Assembly (NCBI RefSeq): GCF_016904885.1
Contig: NZ_JADWYI010000001.1
Coordinates: 4,030,001 to 4,094,000, forward strand
Source: Archangium primigenium
Lineage (GTDB): Bacteria > Myxococcota > Myxococcia > Myxococcales > Myxococcaceae
Reading direction: 5' to 3'
DNA length: 64,000 nt
Shown here: positions 42,076 to 53,228 of the stretch, piece after piece
Position numbering within the stretch: the stretch's first letter is position 1
Layout: each line of letters opens with the position of its first letter
Translations under genes and position numbers: made by a program
Notes under the pieces: generated by a model
Databases searched by the model: none
Seen by the model: the letters and a program-made list of their open reading frames with translations, nothing else
What the model was told of the DNA's origin: nothing

Positions 42076-42117
42076 CATAAATAAAGCCCCGGTGGGCCTG
42101 TGTGGCTCACCGGGGCT
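42076..42117 (-). terminator. Rho-independent terminator of nrdJ
   Basis: Near-perfect 14-bp hairpin (AGCCCCGGTG arm) starting about 20 bases after the nrdJ stop, followed on the minus strand by TTTATTTATG. A good intrinsic terminator that also separates nrdJ from the AT-rich gene. Confidence 0.9.
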
Positions 42118-42138
42118 CATTCATTCACTTCAGGTTTC

Positions 42139-44928
<2,790 letters not shown>

Positions 44929-45157
44929 GGGTCCCTCAGTCGCATTCACTCTGGGTATGACTGCGAAATTCGCGCAAAGCCAAGTCCGCGAGATCGCTCG
45001 GGATCGAGACGACTCGTCGGAGCCCCTCGCCGCTCCGCCAGGGGAGGGGCCGGGGAGAATCTGGGTGAATCAGCCGCGCCGTCGTCGCGCTTGCCCGCTC
45101 GTACACCGGGCAGGTAGGCAAAGGTACGATCCTCTTCCGGAAATCGTCAAGGTCACA

Positions 45158-45173
45158 CCCCTAGATCTTGTGC
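45158..45173 (-). promoter_or_regulatory. Possible NrdR box upstream of nrdJ
   Basis: CCCCTAGATCTTGTGC matches 11 of 16 positions of the NrdR consensus as I recall it. A degenerate inverted copy of its CCCCTAG half lies about 35 bases away (CTAGGGG, 45197-45203). NrdR represses ribonucleotide reductase genes, usually from two boxes; the second box here is poor, so this is tentative. Confidence 0.35.
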
Positions 45174-45234
45174 ACGTCATGATCGCACCACCTACAGCTA
45201 GGGGTTTGTGGCCTGGCGAACGCTGTCCTGACGG

Positions 45235-45255
45235 CTCGCCTGGAAGCCAGGCGAG
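45235..45255. repeat. Perfect 9-bp inverted repeat in the nrdJ upstream region
   Basis: CTCGCCTGG and CCAGGCGAG separated by three bases. It could be an operator or a small RNA hairpin. No T run follows. Confidence 0.5.
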
Positions 45256-45387
45256 GCGCTCACCGGACGCGATCTAAAGCCATGTGCCGCGCTGATCAAC
45301 TCTCTTGAAAGTCCGCATGTCGTTGGGTGACGAGTCATGTAGGGTCACTCTCGGGGTAGAGGATGTGATCAGAAGCGGATGTTTGCT

Positions 45388-45411
45388 GGGAGTCTGTGCA
45401 CGGAGACTCCC
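45388..45411. repeat. 8-bp inverted repeat upstream of the ferredoxin gene
   Basis: GGGAGTCT and AGACTCCC around an 8-base loop, about 90 bases before the ferredoxin ATG. Position suits an operator or a 5' leader hairpin. Confidence 0.45.
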
Positions 45412-45498
45412 CCCGGCCAGGGGTGGGCGCAACAAAGGGGAGGGGGAGGCGAGGGCTCAACCGTCGCTTTTGAACGGAAGCCGCGTTAGGAGGAGGAC

Positions 45499-45834
45499 AT
45501 GCCTCCGTTCAAACGTCACGTATTCGTCTGTACCAACCGGCGTCCCGACGGCAACCCCAAGGGGTGCTGCGCCACGAAGGGGGGCGAGGAAGTGCGCGCC
45601 CGCTTCAAGGAGGAGTTGGACAAGCGCGGCCTCAAGGGGCAGATGCGCGCCAACGCGGCCGGCTGCGTGGACACGTGCGCCTTCGGCGTGTCGGTGATCG
45701 TCTACCCGGAGGGCACCTGGTACGGCGGGGTGAAGCCCGAGGACGTGCCGGCCATCGTCGAGGAGCACCTGGTGGGGGGCACGCCCGTGGAGCGGCTGCT
45801 GATGCCCTTCAGCCGCCCCAAGCCCCAGGAGTAG
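45499..45834 (+). CDS. Thioredoxin-like [2Fe-2S] ferredoxin
   Basis: 111 residues. Four conserved cysteines of the family: C11 (FVCTNR), C23/C24 (GCC), C56 and C60 (GCVDTCAFG), followed by the typical VYPEGTWYGGVKPEDVPAIVEEHL. Such proteins carry a [2Fe-2S] cluster on a thioredoxin fold and act in electron transfer; the partner here is unknown. GGAGGAGG precedes the ATG. Confidence 0.93.
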   Translation: MPPFKRHVFVCTNRRPDGNPKGCCATKGGEEVRARFKEELDKRGLKGQMRANAAGCVDTCAFGVSVIVYPEGTWYGGVKPEDVPAIVEEHLVGGTPVERLLMPFSRPKPQE

Positions 45835-45841
45835 GGCGCGC

Positions 45842-46651
45842 TCAGTCGCTCAAGAGGCCCGTGAGGGTGCCCGAGCCCTTGCGCTCCTCGAAGTAGCACA
45901 GGTCCACCATCAGCGTGGCGGCGAGCACCATCTGCCGCAGCCGCCCGTCCTTGAGCCCCGCGTGGAACTCCACGCCGAAGTTGTCCGCGTCGGTGAAGCC
46001 CTCGCTGACGAAGCCGCTCCAGCGCTTGCGGATGGTGGCCACCTCCTCGTCATGCACATAGACGTGGAAGGTCCACGGCTTCCAGATCGGGCCCTCCAGG
46101 CGGGCCATGACGCCGCCCGCGGGCGTGCACAGCTCGAAGTGGCGCTTGAGCAGGCCAAAGCGCTGCTGGATGTAGCCCAGGGGGCGGCCGTCCCACGCCG
46201 TCACCTCCACGCGCGTGAAGAAGAAGGTGAAGACGCGCGCCATGCGCAGGGCGAGCGTGCCGCCGCTCGTCATGAACTCGATCTCCACGGGACGGATGGG
46301 CAGGAAGTTGCGCAGCAGCGCGTCCCCCAGGCCCTGGCCCGTCTCGCCCGCGTACAGCAGGAAGCGGCCGTCGGCGTCGATGACCTCGTAGCGGTTGCGC
46401 GTCTCCCAACCCAGCAGGGCCTCGCCCCACTCGCGCTGCTGGCGCACCTGCAGGCCCGGGCCCTCGAACAGACCCGCGAGCGCGTGCGTGAGCGCGGGGC
46501 CCATGTAGCGGGGCTCTCCGGGCAGGCCCTTGCCCGCGCCCGAGATGTCCTGTCGGGCCACGGCCTCGGCGCGCTGCTCCGGCTGCGTGCGGTCCTTCCA
46601 GTCCAGCTCCAGCCCACTGTCCTCGGTGGCCCACTTTGGCTGCTCGCTCAT
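45842..46651 (-). CDS. Phospholipid scramblase-related (LURP-one-like) protein
   Basis: 269 residues. A polar N-terminus of about 60 residues leads to a twelve-stranded scramblase/Tubby-like barrel: QVRQQREWGEALLGWETRNRYEVID, LYAGETGQG, FTRVEVTAWDGRPLGYIQQRFGLLKRHFEL, and the closing segment FGVEFHAGL. Eukaryotic relatives bind membranes and nucleic acids; bacterial function is not established. ATG 46651 chosen where the composition becomes coding-like; no strong ribosome site. It converges with the ferredoxin gene. Confidence 0.78.
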   Translation of the reverse strand: MSEQPKWATEDSGLELDWKDRTQPEQRAEAVARQDISGAGKGLPGEPRYMGPALTHALAGLFEGPGLQVRQQREWGEALLGWETRNRYEVIDADGRFLLYAGETGQGLGDALLRNFLPIRPVEIEFMTSGGTLALRMARVFTFFFTRVEVTAWDGRPLGYIQQRFGLLKRHFELCTPAGGVMARLEGPIWKPWTFHVYVHDEEVATIRKRWSGFVSEGFTDADNFGVEFHAGLKDGRLRQMVLAATLMVDLCYFEERKGSGTLTGLLSD

Positions 46652-46707
46652 GGGGCGCCACGTTAGTTCGGGCACGAAGCGGCCGGATAGGCCCCCCGGC
46701 GGACACG

Positions 46708-46742
46708 AAAAAGGCGGTGGGCCCGTGTGCGAGCCCACCGCC
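46708..46742 (-). terminator. Rho-independent terminator of the Bax-inhibitor-1 gene
   Basis: Perfect 10-bp hairpin GGCGGTGGGC / GCCCACCGCC about 30 bases after the stop at 46772, followed on the minus strand by TTTTT. Confidence 0.9.
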
Positions 46743-46771
46743 GGGGTGCTTCATGTCGTGCGCGCGGGGGA

Positions 46772-47488
46772 CTAGTCGCGGCGCTGGCCGGTCAGGCGCA
46801 GCAGGGAGATGAAGAGGTTGATGAAGTCCAGGTAGAGCGCCAGGGCGCCGTTGATGCTCGCCGCGGCGGCCGAGCGGTAGCCACCGGCCGCGTGCATCTC
46901 GCGCAGCTTCTGGGTGTCGTAGGCGGTGAGGCCCGCGAACACGACCACGCCCGCGCAGCCGAGCACGAAGTTGAGCGCGGAGCTCTGCACGAACACCTGG
47001 ACGATGCTCGCCACCACCACGCCGATGAGGCCCATGAAGAGGAACGTGCGCATGGGGCTCAGGTCCCGCTTGGTGACCGTGCCGTAGACGCTCAGCGCGC
47101 CGAAGGTCGCGCCCGCCATGAGGAAGGCGTTGGCGATGGAGGCCTGGGTAAAGGCGTAGAAGAGGACGGAGAACGTCAGGCCCGTGAGGACCGAGTAGCC
47201 CAGGAAGAGCGCGCCCGCCACCACGCCCGACAGCCGGGTGGCCAGGCCCGAGATGGCGAACACCAGGCCGAGCTGCCCGAAGAAGAGCAGCCAGCGGAAG
47301 CGCGCCACCTGATTCACGACTTCCGGCGTGGCGGCGGTGACCATCGCCACGAGGCCCGTCACCAACAGGCCACCGAACATCCAGCTGTACACGCGCGACA
47401 TGAAGGCGCGCCGGGACTCCTGCTCGAGAACGTCAACGACCCCGCCTCCTCGAGCCGTCTGCCAGCCCTGCTCCGATTCCCAAGCCAT
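46772..47488 (-). CDS. Bax inhibitor-1/YccA (TMBIM) family membrane protein
   Basis: 238 residues with seven hydrophobic segments and family marks: FMSRVYSWMFGGLLVTG, LTGLTFSVLFYAF, GLTAYDTQKLREM and the end ALALYLDFINLFISLLRL. Homologues are pH-sensitive calcium-leak proteins (YetJ) or modulate membrane proteases (YccA in E. coli). ATG 47488 preferred over the earlier start at 47542. Single gene with its own terminator. Confidence 0.94.
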   Translation of the reverse strand: MAWESEQGWQTARGGGVVDVLEQESRRAFMSRVYSWMFGGLLVTGLVAMVTAATPEVVNQVARFRWLLFFGQLGLVFAISGLATRLSGVVAGALFLGYSVLTGLTFSVLFYAFTQASIANAFLMAGATFGALSVYGTVTKRDLSPMRTFLFMGLIGVVVASIVQVFVQSSALNFVLGCAGVVVFAGLTAYDTQKLREMHAAGGYRSAAAASINGALALYLDFINLFISLLRLTGQRRD

Positions 47489-47612
47489 GGATTTCTCGTC
47501 CTTTCGTAAAGGTTGGGCGGAAAGCTCCACCCGGTCCTTCATCTATAAAGCGTCTTCGCGTCGGCACAACCCACGAACGGCCGGGCTCTTCCCGAATGTG
47601 GGATGGCGGGAA

Positions 47613-49079
47613 TTAGCGGGCCTTCCATGCATGGAGCAACTGACTGGCCACCTCGGTGGTGAGGAGCGGCAGGACACCGCCCCCTCCCACGATGTTCACG
47701 ATCTCGGACGTGGAGCCCCGGCACACGCCGCCCCAGGCCGGCTGACCGCCCAGCCCCACGGAGGCATAAGCCGAGTAGTCCACGTGCAGCTTCAGGGGGG
47801 TGAGCCCGTGCGCCTCGCACAGCAGGTGCTCCTCGGGCTGGGTCTCCACGATCTCCTGCACCACGAAGCCTCCGCCCACGGTGTCCGTGGCGGCCCGCTC
47901 GCACAGGGCCGCCCAGGACAGGCTCTCGCCGTAGGCCGCCCGGGCGCGCTCCTCGAAGGCCGGCGTGCCCACCGAGCGCCCGAGGTAGACGGCCCGGCCG
48001 CCGTAGTCCCAGGCGCGCTTGAGCACGAAGCGCGCGGGCTCGGCCGCCACGCGGGCCACGAGGTCCGTCTCCCACGTGCCCTCCGGTCCCCGGCCCGGGC
48101 CATGGCGGAAGGGCCGCGTCCAGGGGACCGAGGCCTGGATGGCCTCGAGCTCCTCGGGGGTGAGCGCTGCGGCGTGCGCGAGCGCGGGGTCCTCGAGCGC
48201 CTGGGAGACGAGCGCGAACGTCGTCTTCACCTCCACGGGCGAGGCGGGCGGGTTGAGCAGCACCGCCTTGCGGCCCGGCACCGTGCCGAAGAAGTCCTCC
48301 ACCCAGGGGGCGGGCGTCTCCTCCAGGCGGCGCGAGAAGAGGTGCCGGTAGACCAGGTCGTAGCGCTTGCCGCGCACCTCGAAGTGCTCCTCGCCGGAGA
48401 CCTCGTCCGGGTGCACCACGTCCGCGTCCACGCCGAACTCGCGGAAGCGCGCGCACAGGTAGTGCTGCTCGGTGAGTTGGGCGTCGTGGCGCCGGCTGAG
48501 CAGGGCGAGGGTGCGGGGCGTCTGGCCGTCGCGCTCGGCCGCGTAGCCCGTGAGCAGCGCGTCATACAGGGCGCGCGCGTTGCTGCCGTTGGCGGCGAGC
48601 AGCGCGGGCAGGGCCTGCTCGGGCAGGCCGAAGTGCCGCGCCACGTGCTCGATGAAGGTGTGGGCCGCGATGTCCGAGTAGCCCTGCATGGCCGGAATGG
48701 TGGCGTTGACCTCCAGGGCCCGCGGCTGCGTGTCCACGAAGTAGTCCACGCGCGTGGTGGCCAGTCGCGTCACGTTCGCGAAGGTGCGCTCGGTGAGCGC
48801 CCGCTCGATGGGCGACAGGCCCCCGAGGATCCACTCGCGGCGCTCGCTCGCGAGCACCGCGCGCGTCATCTTCAGGGTGGCCGAGGCCAGGTGCGCGGAG
48901 AGCCGGGCCCGGCGGTGGATCTCCTCCGCGTCGAGCAGCACGGGGGTGGCGGTGACGGGAATGGGCCGCGTCGTGCCGTCGCGCTGAGTCACGGCGAGGC
49001 CTCGCGCGTAGGCGGCACGCGCCAGTCCAGGGCCGAAGTGGACCGCCTGCTGCCGCAACACGTCTAGGAATGGGTGCAC
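47613..49079 (-). CDS. ATP-grasp-like protein, glutathionylspermidine synthase-like fold
   Basis: 488 residues. No membrane segment. LEVNATIPAMQGYSD and the later FVLKRAWDYGGRAVYLG and GFVVQEIVETQPEEH resemble the nucleotide and acid-binding strands of circularly permuted ATP-grasp ligases. It would couple ATP hydrolysis to a carboxylate-amine ligation; the substrate is unknown. GTG 49079 has AAGGA 8 bases before it. Standing alone, between BI-1 and a divergent small membrane protein. Confidence 0.6.
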   Translation of the reverse strand: MHPFLDVLRQQAVHFGPGLARAAYARGLAVTQRDGTTRPIPVTATPVLLDAEEIHRRARLSAHLASATLKMTRAVLASERREWILGGLSPIERALTERTFANVTRLATTRVDYFVDTQPRALEVNATIPAMQGYSDIAAHTFIEHVARHFGLPEQALPALLAANGSNARALYDALLTGYAAERDGQTPRTLALLSRRHDAQLTEQHYLCARFREFGVDADVVHPDEVSGEEHFEVRGKRYDLVYRHLFSRRLEETPAPWVEDFFGTVPGRKAVLLNPPASPVEVKTTFALVSQALEDPALAHAAALTPEELEAIQASVPWTRPFRHGPGRGPEGTWETDLVARVAAEPARFVLKRAWDYGGRAVYLGRSVGTPAFEERARAAYGESLSWAALCERAATDTVGGGFVVQEIVETQPEEHLLCEAHGLTPLKLHVDYSAYASVGLGGQPAWGGVCRGSTSEIVNIVGGGGVLPLLTTEVASQLLHAWKAR

Positions 49080-49267
49080 GGGGAATCCTTCTGCTGTCGG
49101 GGGCCTTCCTACTCCGCCCCCGCCCGGCCGGAAATGTCTTCCGTGGGCCCGCGTTCAATGCAGGAGCCCAGGCCCGCCTGGCACCGGTCCGCAATCACTT
49201 GCACCGAAGCGGGGCCTCGCGTACAACCGAGTTGTCGCAACTGGATTGCACCAGGAGCCGTTCCGCC

Positions 49268-49696
49268 GTGATCGCCCGCCGCGAGCAAGCACAGCACCGA
49301 TGGCCGCGCCTGCTGGCGCTGCCCGTGGTGCTCTTGTGCGCGCTGGCCTACCTGGGCGGCATGGCCCACTTCGTCCTCGTCCAGCACCGCACGTGCCTCG
49401 AGCACGGGGATCTGCTGCACGCGGACACGGCGGCGCCGGGTGTCTCGCTCGCCCAGGCGCTCTCCTTCGAGGACGAGCGCTTCACGGGTGCGGAAGCGGT
49501 GGAGGCCGGGCATGGCTCGGACGCCCACTGTGCCCAGGCGCTCACGCGCCGCGAGCTGCCTGCCTCGGTGGACGTGCTGTCCGTGCGGCAGGTGACGCCT
49601 CCCGAGGGGCCGGGTCTGGCCCCGGTGCGGGAGGCCGTCGCGCCGCCCGTGGCCTGGTTGCATCTGGCGCCCAAGGCGTCTCCGCCCCGCGTCTGA
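49268..49696 (+). CDS. Small membrane-anchored His/Cys-containing protein
   Basis: 142 residues. One N-terminal membrane segment (LLALPVVLLCALAYLGGMAHFVLV), then an external part with scattered His and Cys (HRTCLEHGDLLHAD, GSDAHCAQ) and the terminal LAPKASPPRV. The same layout and an almost identical end (LAPKASPPARV) occur in the protein at 63300-63716 at the head of the zinc operon, so the two are paralogues. A metal-related role is inferred. GTG 49268 is chosen; longer forms upstream have no membrane signal. Confidence 0.65.
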   Translation: MIARREQAQHRWPRLLALPVVLLCALAYLGGMAHFVLVQHRTCLEHGDLLHADTAAPGVSLAQALSFEDERFTGAEAVEAGHGSDAHCAQALTRRELPASVDVLSVRQVTPPEGPGLAPVREAVAPPVAWLHLAPKASPPRV

Positions 49697-50013
49697 GCGC
49701 GTTCGCGCCGACGCCCGTCCTTCCCTGAACCGCTGAAGTCCTCCGTCCCGTGACGGCTCCCTCCGGGGTCCGTCCACGCGTGCCCGAGCCCGTCCTCACC
49801 GGCGGTCCCGGTCTCGCGTGGCGCGCTCCCGACCGGGCGCCGTGTGTCCCGGGAAGGCGCGCGCCTTGGCGGCTCCACCCCCTCGTGGCCGTGTGTCCTC
49901 CGCACGGCCTCGTCTCCTCACGTCGCGTCCCGTCCACCTCTTTCCGGGGGCCTCGGGCACGTGAGGGCTTCGTCGTACCTCCGCGTCGTTCACACCCAAC
50001 CCCTGGAGTTCCC
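49697..50013. other. Intergenic region, no gene seen
   Basis: 317 bases between the small membrane protein and the lipoprotein. Open frames cross it but none has a plausible start or composition. It probably holds the lipoprotein promoter. Confidence 0.5.
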
Positions 50014-50484
50014 ATGATGATGAAGAAGCTGCTGTCCGCGTGCCTGCTGTCGAGTGCCCTGCTCGTGGGGTGTGGTCACACCGAGGACGCGGACAGCGAG
50101 GGCTGCGAGCACCTGCGGAACGGGCCCGGCGTGGCCGTCACCGCGAGCGCCACGGCCAGCGGCGCCCCCGCGGTCAGCAACGATCACAAGCGCTACGACA
50201 TCACCCTGCCCTCGGGGGGCACGGGCTCGGTGTCGTTCGCGTCCGGCGAGGCCGCCGACTACGTGTTCTACCTGAACACTGAGGTGCCCCTGCGCATCGC
50301 GAGCGCCTCCGGCCAGGCCGTGACGTTCGAGTCCTCCGCGACGAGCTCCGCCTCCTGCACCACCATCCAGGGCCGCCACGTGGCGCCGCTCGAGGTGGGC
50401 ACCTACACCCTGACGTTCGGTCCCGGCTCCGGCACCGTCTCCCTCGTCATCGAGGAGTCGGGCCACGAGGACCACGCGCACTGA
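50014..50484 (+). CDS. Small lipoprotein with His-rich C-terminus
   Basis: 156 residues. Lipoprotein signal (MMMKKLLSACLLSSALLVGC), then a beta-rich domain of Ser/Thr/Gly strands resembling small Ig-like modules, ending in HEDHAH, a possible metal site. GGAG lies 6 bases before the ATG. It follows the membrane-anchored His/Cys protein, which supports a shared metal-handling role, but no known family was recognised. Confidence 0.75.
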   Translation: MMMKKLLSACLLSSALLVGCGHTEDADSEGCEHLRNGPGVAVTASATASGAPAVSNDHKRYDITLPSGGTGSVSFASGEAADYVFYLNTEVPLRIASASGQAVTFESSATSSASCTTIQGRHVAPLEVGTYTLTFGPGSGTVSLVIEESGHEDHAH

Positions 50485-50524
50485 AGTCCCTCCCGTTCCC
50501 CCCTCACGCCAAGGAAGAAACCCC

Positions 50525-50899
50525 ATGGGTACCTTCAAGCAGTTCCTCGATGAGCAGAAGCTGGAGCCGAGCACCCTGGTGCGCCTGTCCTCGCAGGTGG
50601 AGGCGCGCGACGACGCGGACCGCACGCTGTCCCGGCAGCGGGCGGACACGCGCCGCGACAAGGAGCGGCAGGGCAAGGCCTACGAGGGCATCGCCAAGCC
50701 CCGGAGTGGCCGGGGCGTGAGCGCCCAGCAGGTGGGCGCGGCAATCGCGGACGAGCCCCTGTCGCCCAAGGTGCGCGGCAAGCTGGTGCGCGCGGTGAAC
50801 GCCGCCCTCGCCAAGAAGGGCGGCGCGGCGGTGACCTTCCCGGCCTTGTTCGGCGAGGTGAAGGCCAGCAAGGGTCCCACGGCCAAGAAGGCGAGCTGA
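50525..50899 (+). CDS. Small basic protein, function unknown
   Basis: 124 residues, Lys/Arg-rich and soluble (MGTFKQFLDEQKLEPSTLVRLSSQVE). The centre is very polar and probably disordered (RADTRRDKERQGKAYEG); the last third is helical (KLVRAVNAALAKKGG). AAGGA before the ATG. It is 6 bases upstream of the next gene, forming a three-gene unit with it and the TPR gene. Confidence 0.7.
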   Translation: MGTFKQFLDEQKLEPSTLVRLSSQVEARDDADRTLSRQRADTRRDKERQGKAYEGIAKPRSGRGVSAQQVGAAIADEPLSPKVRGKLVRAVNAALAKKGGAAVTFPALFGEVKASKGPTAKKAS

Positions 50900-50905
50900 G
50901 GCACC

Positions 50906-51511
50906 ATGGGCTCCTCCCTTCCCCTGTCCGTGCCGCACGCGCTGCGCCGTGACGGCGAGCGGCTGTTCGACCTGTCCATGTGGTGCCTCGGCCGCGACGT
51001 GCTCCATCCGGAGAACCTGCTGCTGAGCCGGGGCCTGTCGCGCGAGCGCCTGCCCGCGGGACAGAAGGGCACCAGCGCCTACCGCACGGCGCCGGGGGAG
51101 GGCGGGGCCCTCACGTTGTGGGGCTTCGGGGTGGTGTGCCGCGAGGGCGCCACGTCCGTCTACGTGCCGCGCTCCCGCTTCGAGCCCCTGCTGGTGGACG
51201 AGGCGCGGCTCGCGCGGCCGCTCTTCAACGCGATGGACCTGGGCCTTCCCCGCCTGCCCACCACCGACGGGGAGCGGGCGTGTGCCCGGGCCGCGCTGGT
51301 GACGCTGGCGCGGTGGCTGGCCGGACACGAGGAGTGGATCGACGCGCGGCTGGGTCCCGGGTGGCGGCGGGAGTGCCTGGCGGCGATGAAGAAGGCGCCG
51401 GTCTGGCCCGGAGAGGGTCTGGCGGCGCCCTGGCGGCGGTGGGCGGCGCGGGTCGAGGCGCTGGAGCGGTCCGTCGTGGACACGTCGTGGGCCCCGCTCG
51501 CCGGGGTGTGA
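50906..51511 (+). CDS. Protein of unknown function
   Basis: 201 residues, soluble, Arg/Leu/Trp-rich; no recognised domain. A beta-rich first half (LTLWGFGVVCREGATSVYVPRSRFEPLL) is followed by a helical half. Its gene is tightly spaced between the basic protein gene and the TPR gene (6 and 10 bases), so a shared task is likely. Confidence 0.7.
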   Translation: MGSSLPLSVPHALRRDGERLFDLSMWCLGRDVLHPENLLLSRGLSRERLPAGQKGTSAYRTAPGEGGALTLWGFGVVCREGATSVYVPRSRFEPLLVDEARLARPLFNAMDLGLPRLPTTDGERACARAALVTLARWLAGHEEWIDARLGPGWRRECLAAMKKAPVWPGEGLAAPWRRWAARVEALERSVVDTSWAPLAGV

Positions 51512-51521
51512 GGAAGACAGC

Positions 51522-53219
51522 ATGTTGGCGTTCCTTCTGCGAAACGAGGAGTCCTCCCTCTTCCCCGCCGCCCCCTGGGACGACGTCGCGGACCTGGACC
51601 TGCCCCCGCCCACGCCGTGCGAGGGCCTGGGCCGGGCGCACCTCCCGGTGAACACCCGCGTGCCCCAGGCCCAGCGCTGGTTCGATCAGGGCCTGCGGCT
51701 GCTGCACCTGGGCTGGCGGGGCGAGGCCCGGCGCGCCTTCGCCGAGGCGGCCCGGTGCGATCCCCAGCTCGCCATGGCCTGGTGGGGCCTGGCGCTGACC
51801 CGGGGCGCGGGCGCCCGCCGCGCCGCCTCGCGCGCCGAGGCCATCTACAAGGCGCTCGCGCTCAGCGAGGGCGGGCCGGACGCCGAGCAGCGCTACATCG
51901 TCGCGGCCACCTTCCTGGCCAACAAGGGCCCCGCCAATGGCCGCCATGGCTTCGTGCGGGAGATGGAGGGGCACCTGGAGCGCTGCCCCGAGGACGCCGA
52001 GGCGCGGCTCTTGCTCGCGGGGCTGCTCGCGGATGGGTTCGAGGCGGATGGTCGCCCCGGGCCCGGTCAGACGTATGCCCAGCTCCTCGTGCGGGAACTC
52101 CTGCGCACCCACCCGGAGCACGAGGGCGTGCACCTGGCCTGGGTGCGGCTGCGCGAGGAGAGCACCCGGCCCCAGGAAGCCCTGGAGAGCGCGCGCCGGC
52201 TGCGGGTGCTGGCGCCCCAGGCCGCCCCGGCCCTGCTCGCCGCGGGCCGCCTGTTCCTGCGCACCGGCCACCTCCAGGAGGCCCGCGAGGTGCTCGAGGA
52301 GGCCGTCACCGTGGAGGACGCCTGGCGGGCGCGCGAGTCCCTGCCCGGCGCGGCGGCGCCCGTGGCGGGCGTGGCCCTGCGGCTGCTCGTGCAGGCCTGC
52401 GCCGACGCGGGCCGGTATGGCGAGGCCCAGACCTGGGCCCGCCGGCTGCGCGCCCGCGCCGAGGAGGTGACGCCCCGGGTCGATCAGGCGCTCGTGTTCG
52501 CCGCGGGGGCCCTGTCCGGCCTGCACCTGCGCTTCGGGTTCCTGCGCGCCGCGGCCGAGCCGCGCGTGGAGCTGTCACCCGAGGCCCGCCCCGCGGATCG
52601 CGTGCTGCTGTCCGGCATGGAGCTGTATGCCCGGGGTCTGCGCGCCCTGGAGGCCGGGCCGCTCGCGGAGGCCGACCGGCTGTGCACGGCGCTCGAGCAG
52701 CTCGCGCAGCCCCTCACCGACGAGTCCCGGAGCGAGGGCCATCTGCTCTGCCCCCGGGATGTCACCCGGGTGGTGGAGCTGGCGGCGTGCGAGCTGCGCG
52801 GCGCGCTGGAGGCCCGGCAGGGAGACCCCGCCCGGGCCGAGGCCACGCTCACCCGCGCCCTGCGCCTGGAGCGACGCTTGCGCCCGGCGGGCCCTCCGGC
52901 CTTCTCCCGCCCGGTCCGCGAGACCCTGGCCCGGCACCGGCTGCGCCTGGGCCGCGAGGAGAAGGCGCTGGAGCTGGCGCGCGCCCTCGTCGAGGAACGG
53001 CCGGGCTCCGGTCACGCCTGGCTCCTGCTGGCCGACATCCACCTCGCCCGGGGCGCGGTGGCCGAGGCCGCCATGGCCTTCTCCTCGTGCCTGACGTGCT
53101 GGCGGGACGCGGAGGCCCACCTGCCCGAGGTCCAGCGCGCCCGGTCCTTCCGCGGGGCCTCGCCGCGCCCCGTGTCCCGCATGCGCCTGGTGCCCCCCGT
53201 GGAGAACGCCCCGGCGTGA
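51522..53219 (+). CDS. Cytoplasmic TPR-repeat protein
   Basis: 565 residues with no signal or membrane segment. TPR-like helix pairs run through most of the length (RWFDQGLRLLHLGWRGEARRAFAEAARCDP and later AWLLLADIHLARGAVAEAAMAFSSCL). TPR proteins are protein-binding scaffolds; the partners may be the two unknown proteins encoded just upstream. It converges with the hydrolase gene 9 bases away. Confidence 0.8.
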   Translation: MLAFLLRNEESSLFPAAPWDDVADLDLPPPTPCEGLGRAHLPVNTRVPQAQRWFDQGLRLLHLGWRGEARRAFAEAARCDPQLAMAWWGLALTRGAGARRAASRAEAIYKALALSEGGPDAEQRYIVAATFLANKGPANGRHGFVREMEGHLERCPEDAEARLLLAGLLADGFEADGRPGPGQTYAQLLVRELLRTHPEHEGVHLAWVRLREESTRPQEALESARRLRVLAPQAAPALLAAGRLFLRTGHLQEAREVLEEAVTVEDAWRARESLPGAAAPVAGVALRLLVQACADAGRYGEAQTWARRLRARAEEVTPRVDQALVFAAGALSGLHLRFGFLRAAAEPRVELSPEARPADRVLLSGMELYARGLRALEAGPLAEADRLCTALEQLAQPLTDESRSEGHLLCPRDVTRVVELAACELRGALEARQGDPARAEATLTRALRLERRLRPAGPPAFSRPVRETLARHRLRLGREEKALELARALVEERPGSGHAWLLLADIHLARGAVAEAAMAFSSCLTCWRDAEAHLPEVQRARSFRGASPRPVSRMRLVPPVENAPA

Positions 53220-53228
53220 GCCCTGGCC

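Larger units (their letters stand above)
44929..45498. other. Intergenic region between divergent nrdJ and ferredoxin genes
   Basis: 570 bases without a convincing gene. It must hold the promoters of both divergent genes and contains three inverted repeats listed separately. I looked for a cobalamin riboswitch ahead of the B12-dependent reductase and did not find its conserved core. Confidence 0.6.

Noticed and set aside
44929-45125. Cobalamin riboswitch before nrdJ
   Set aside because: Hairpins exist on the minus strand, but I could not find the conserved core elements of the class.
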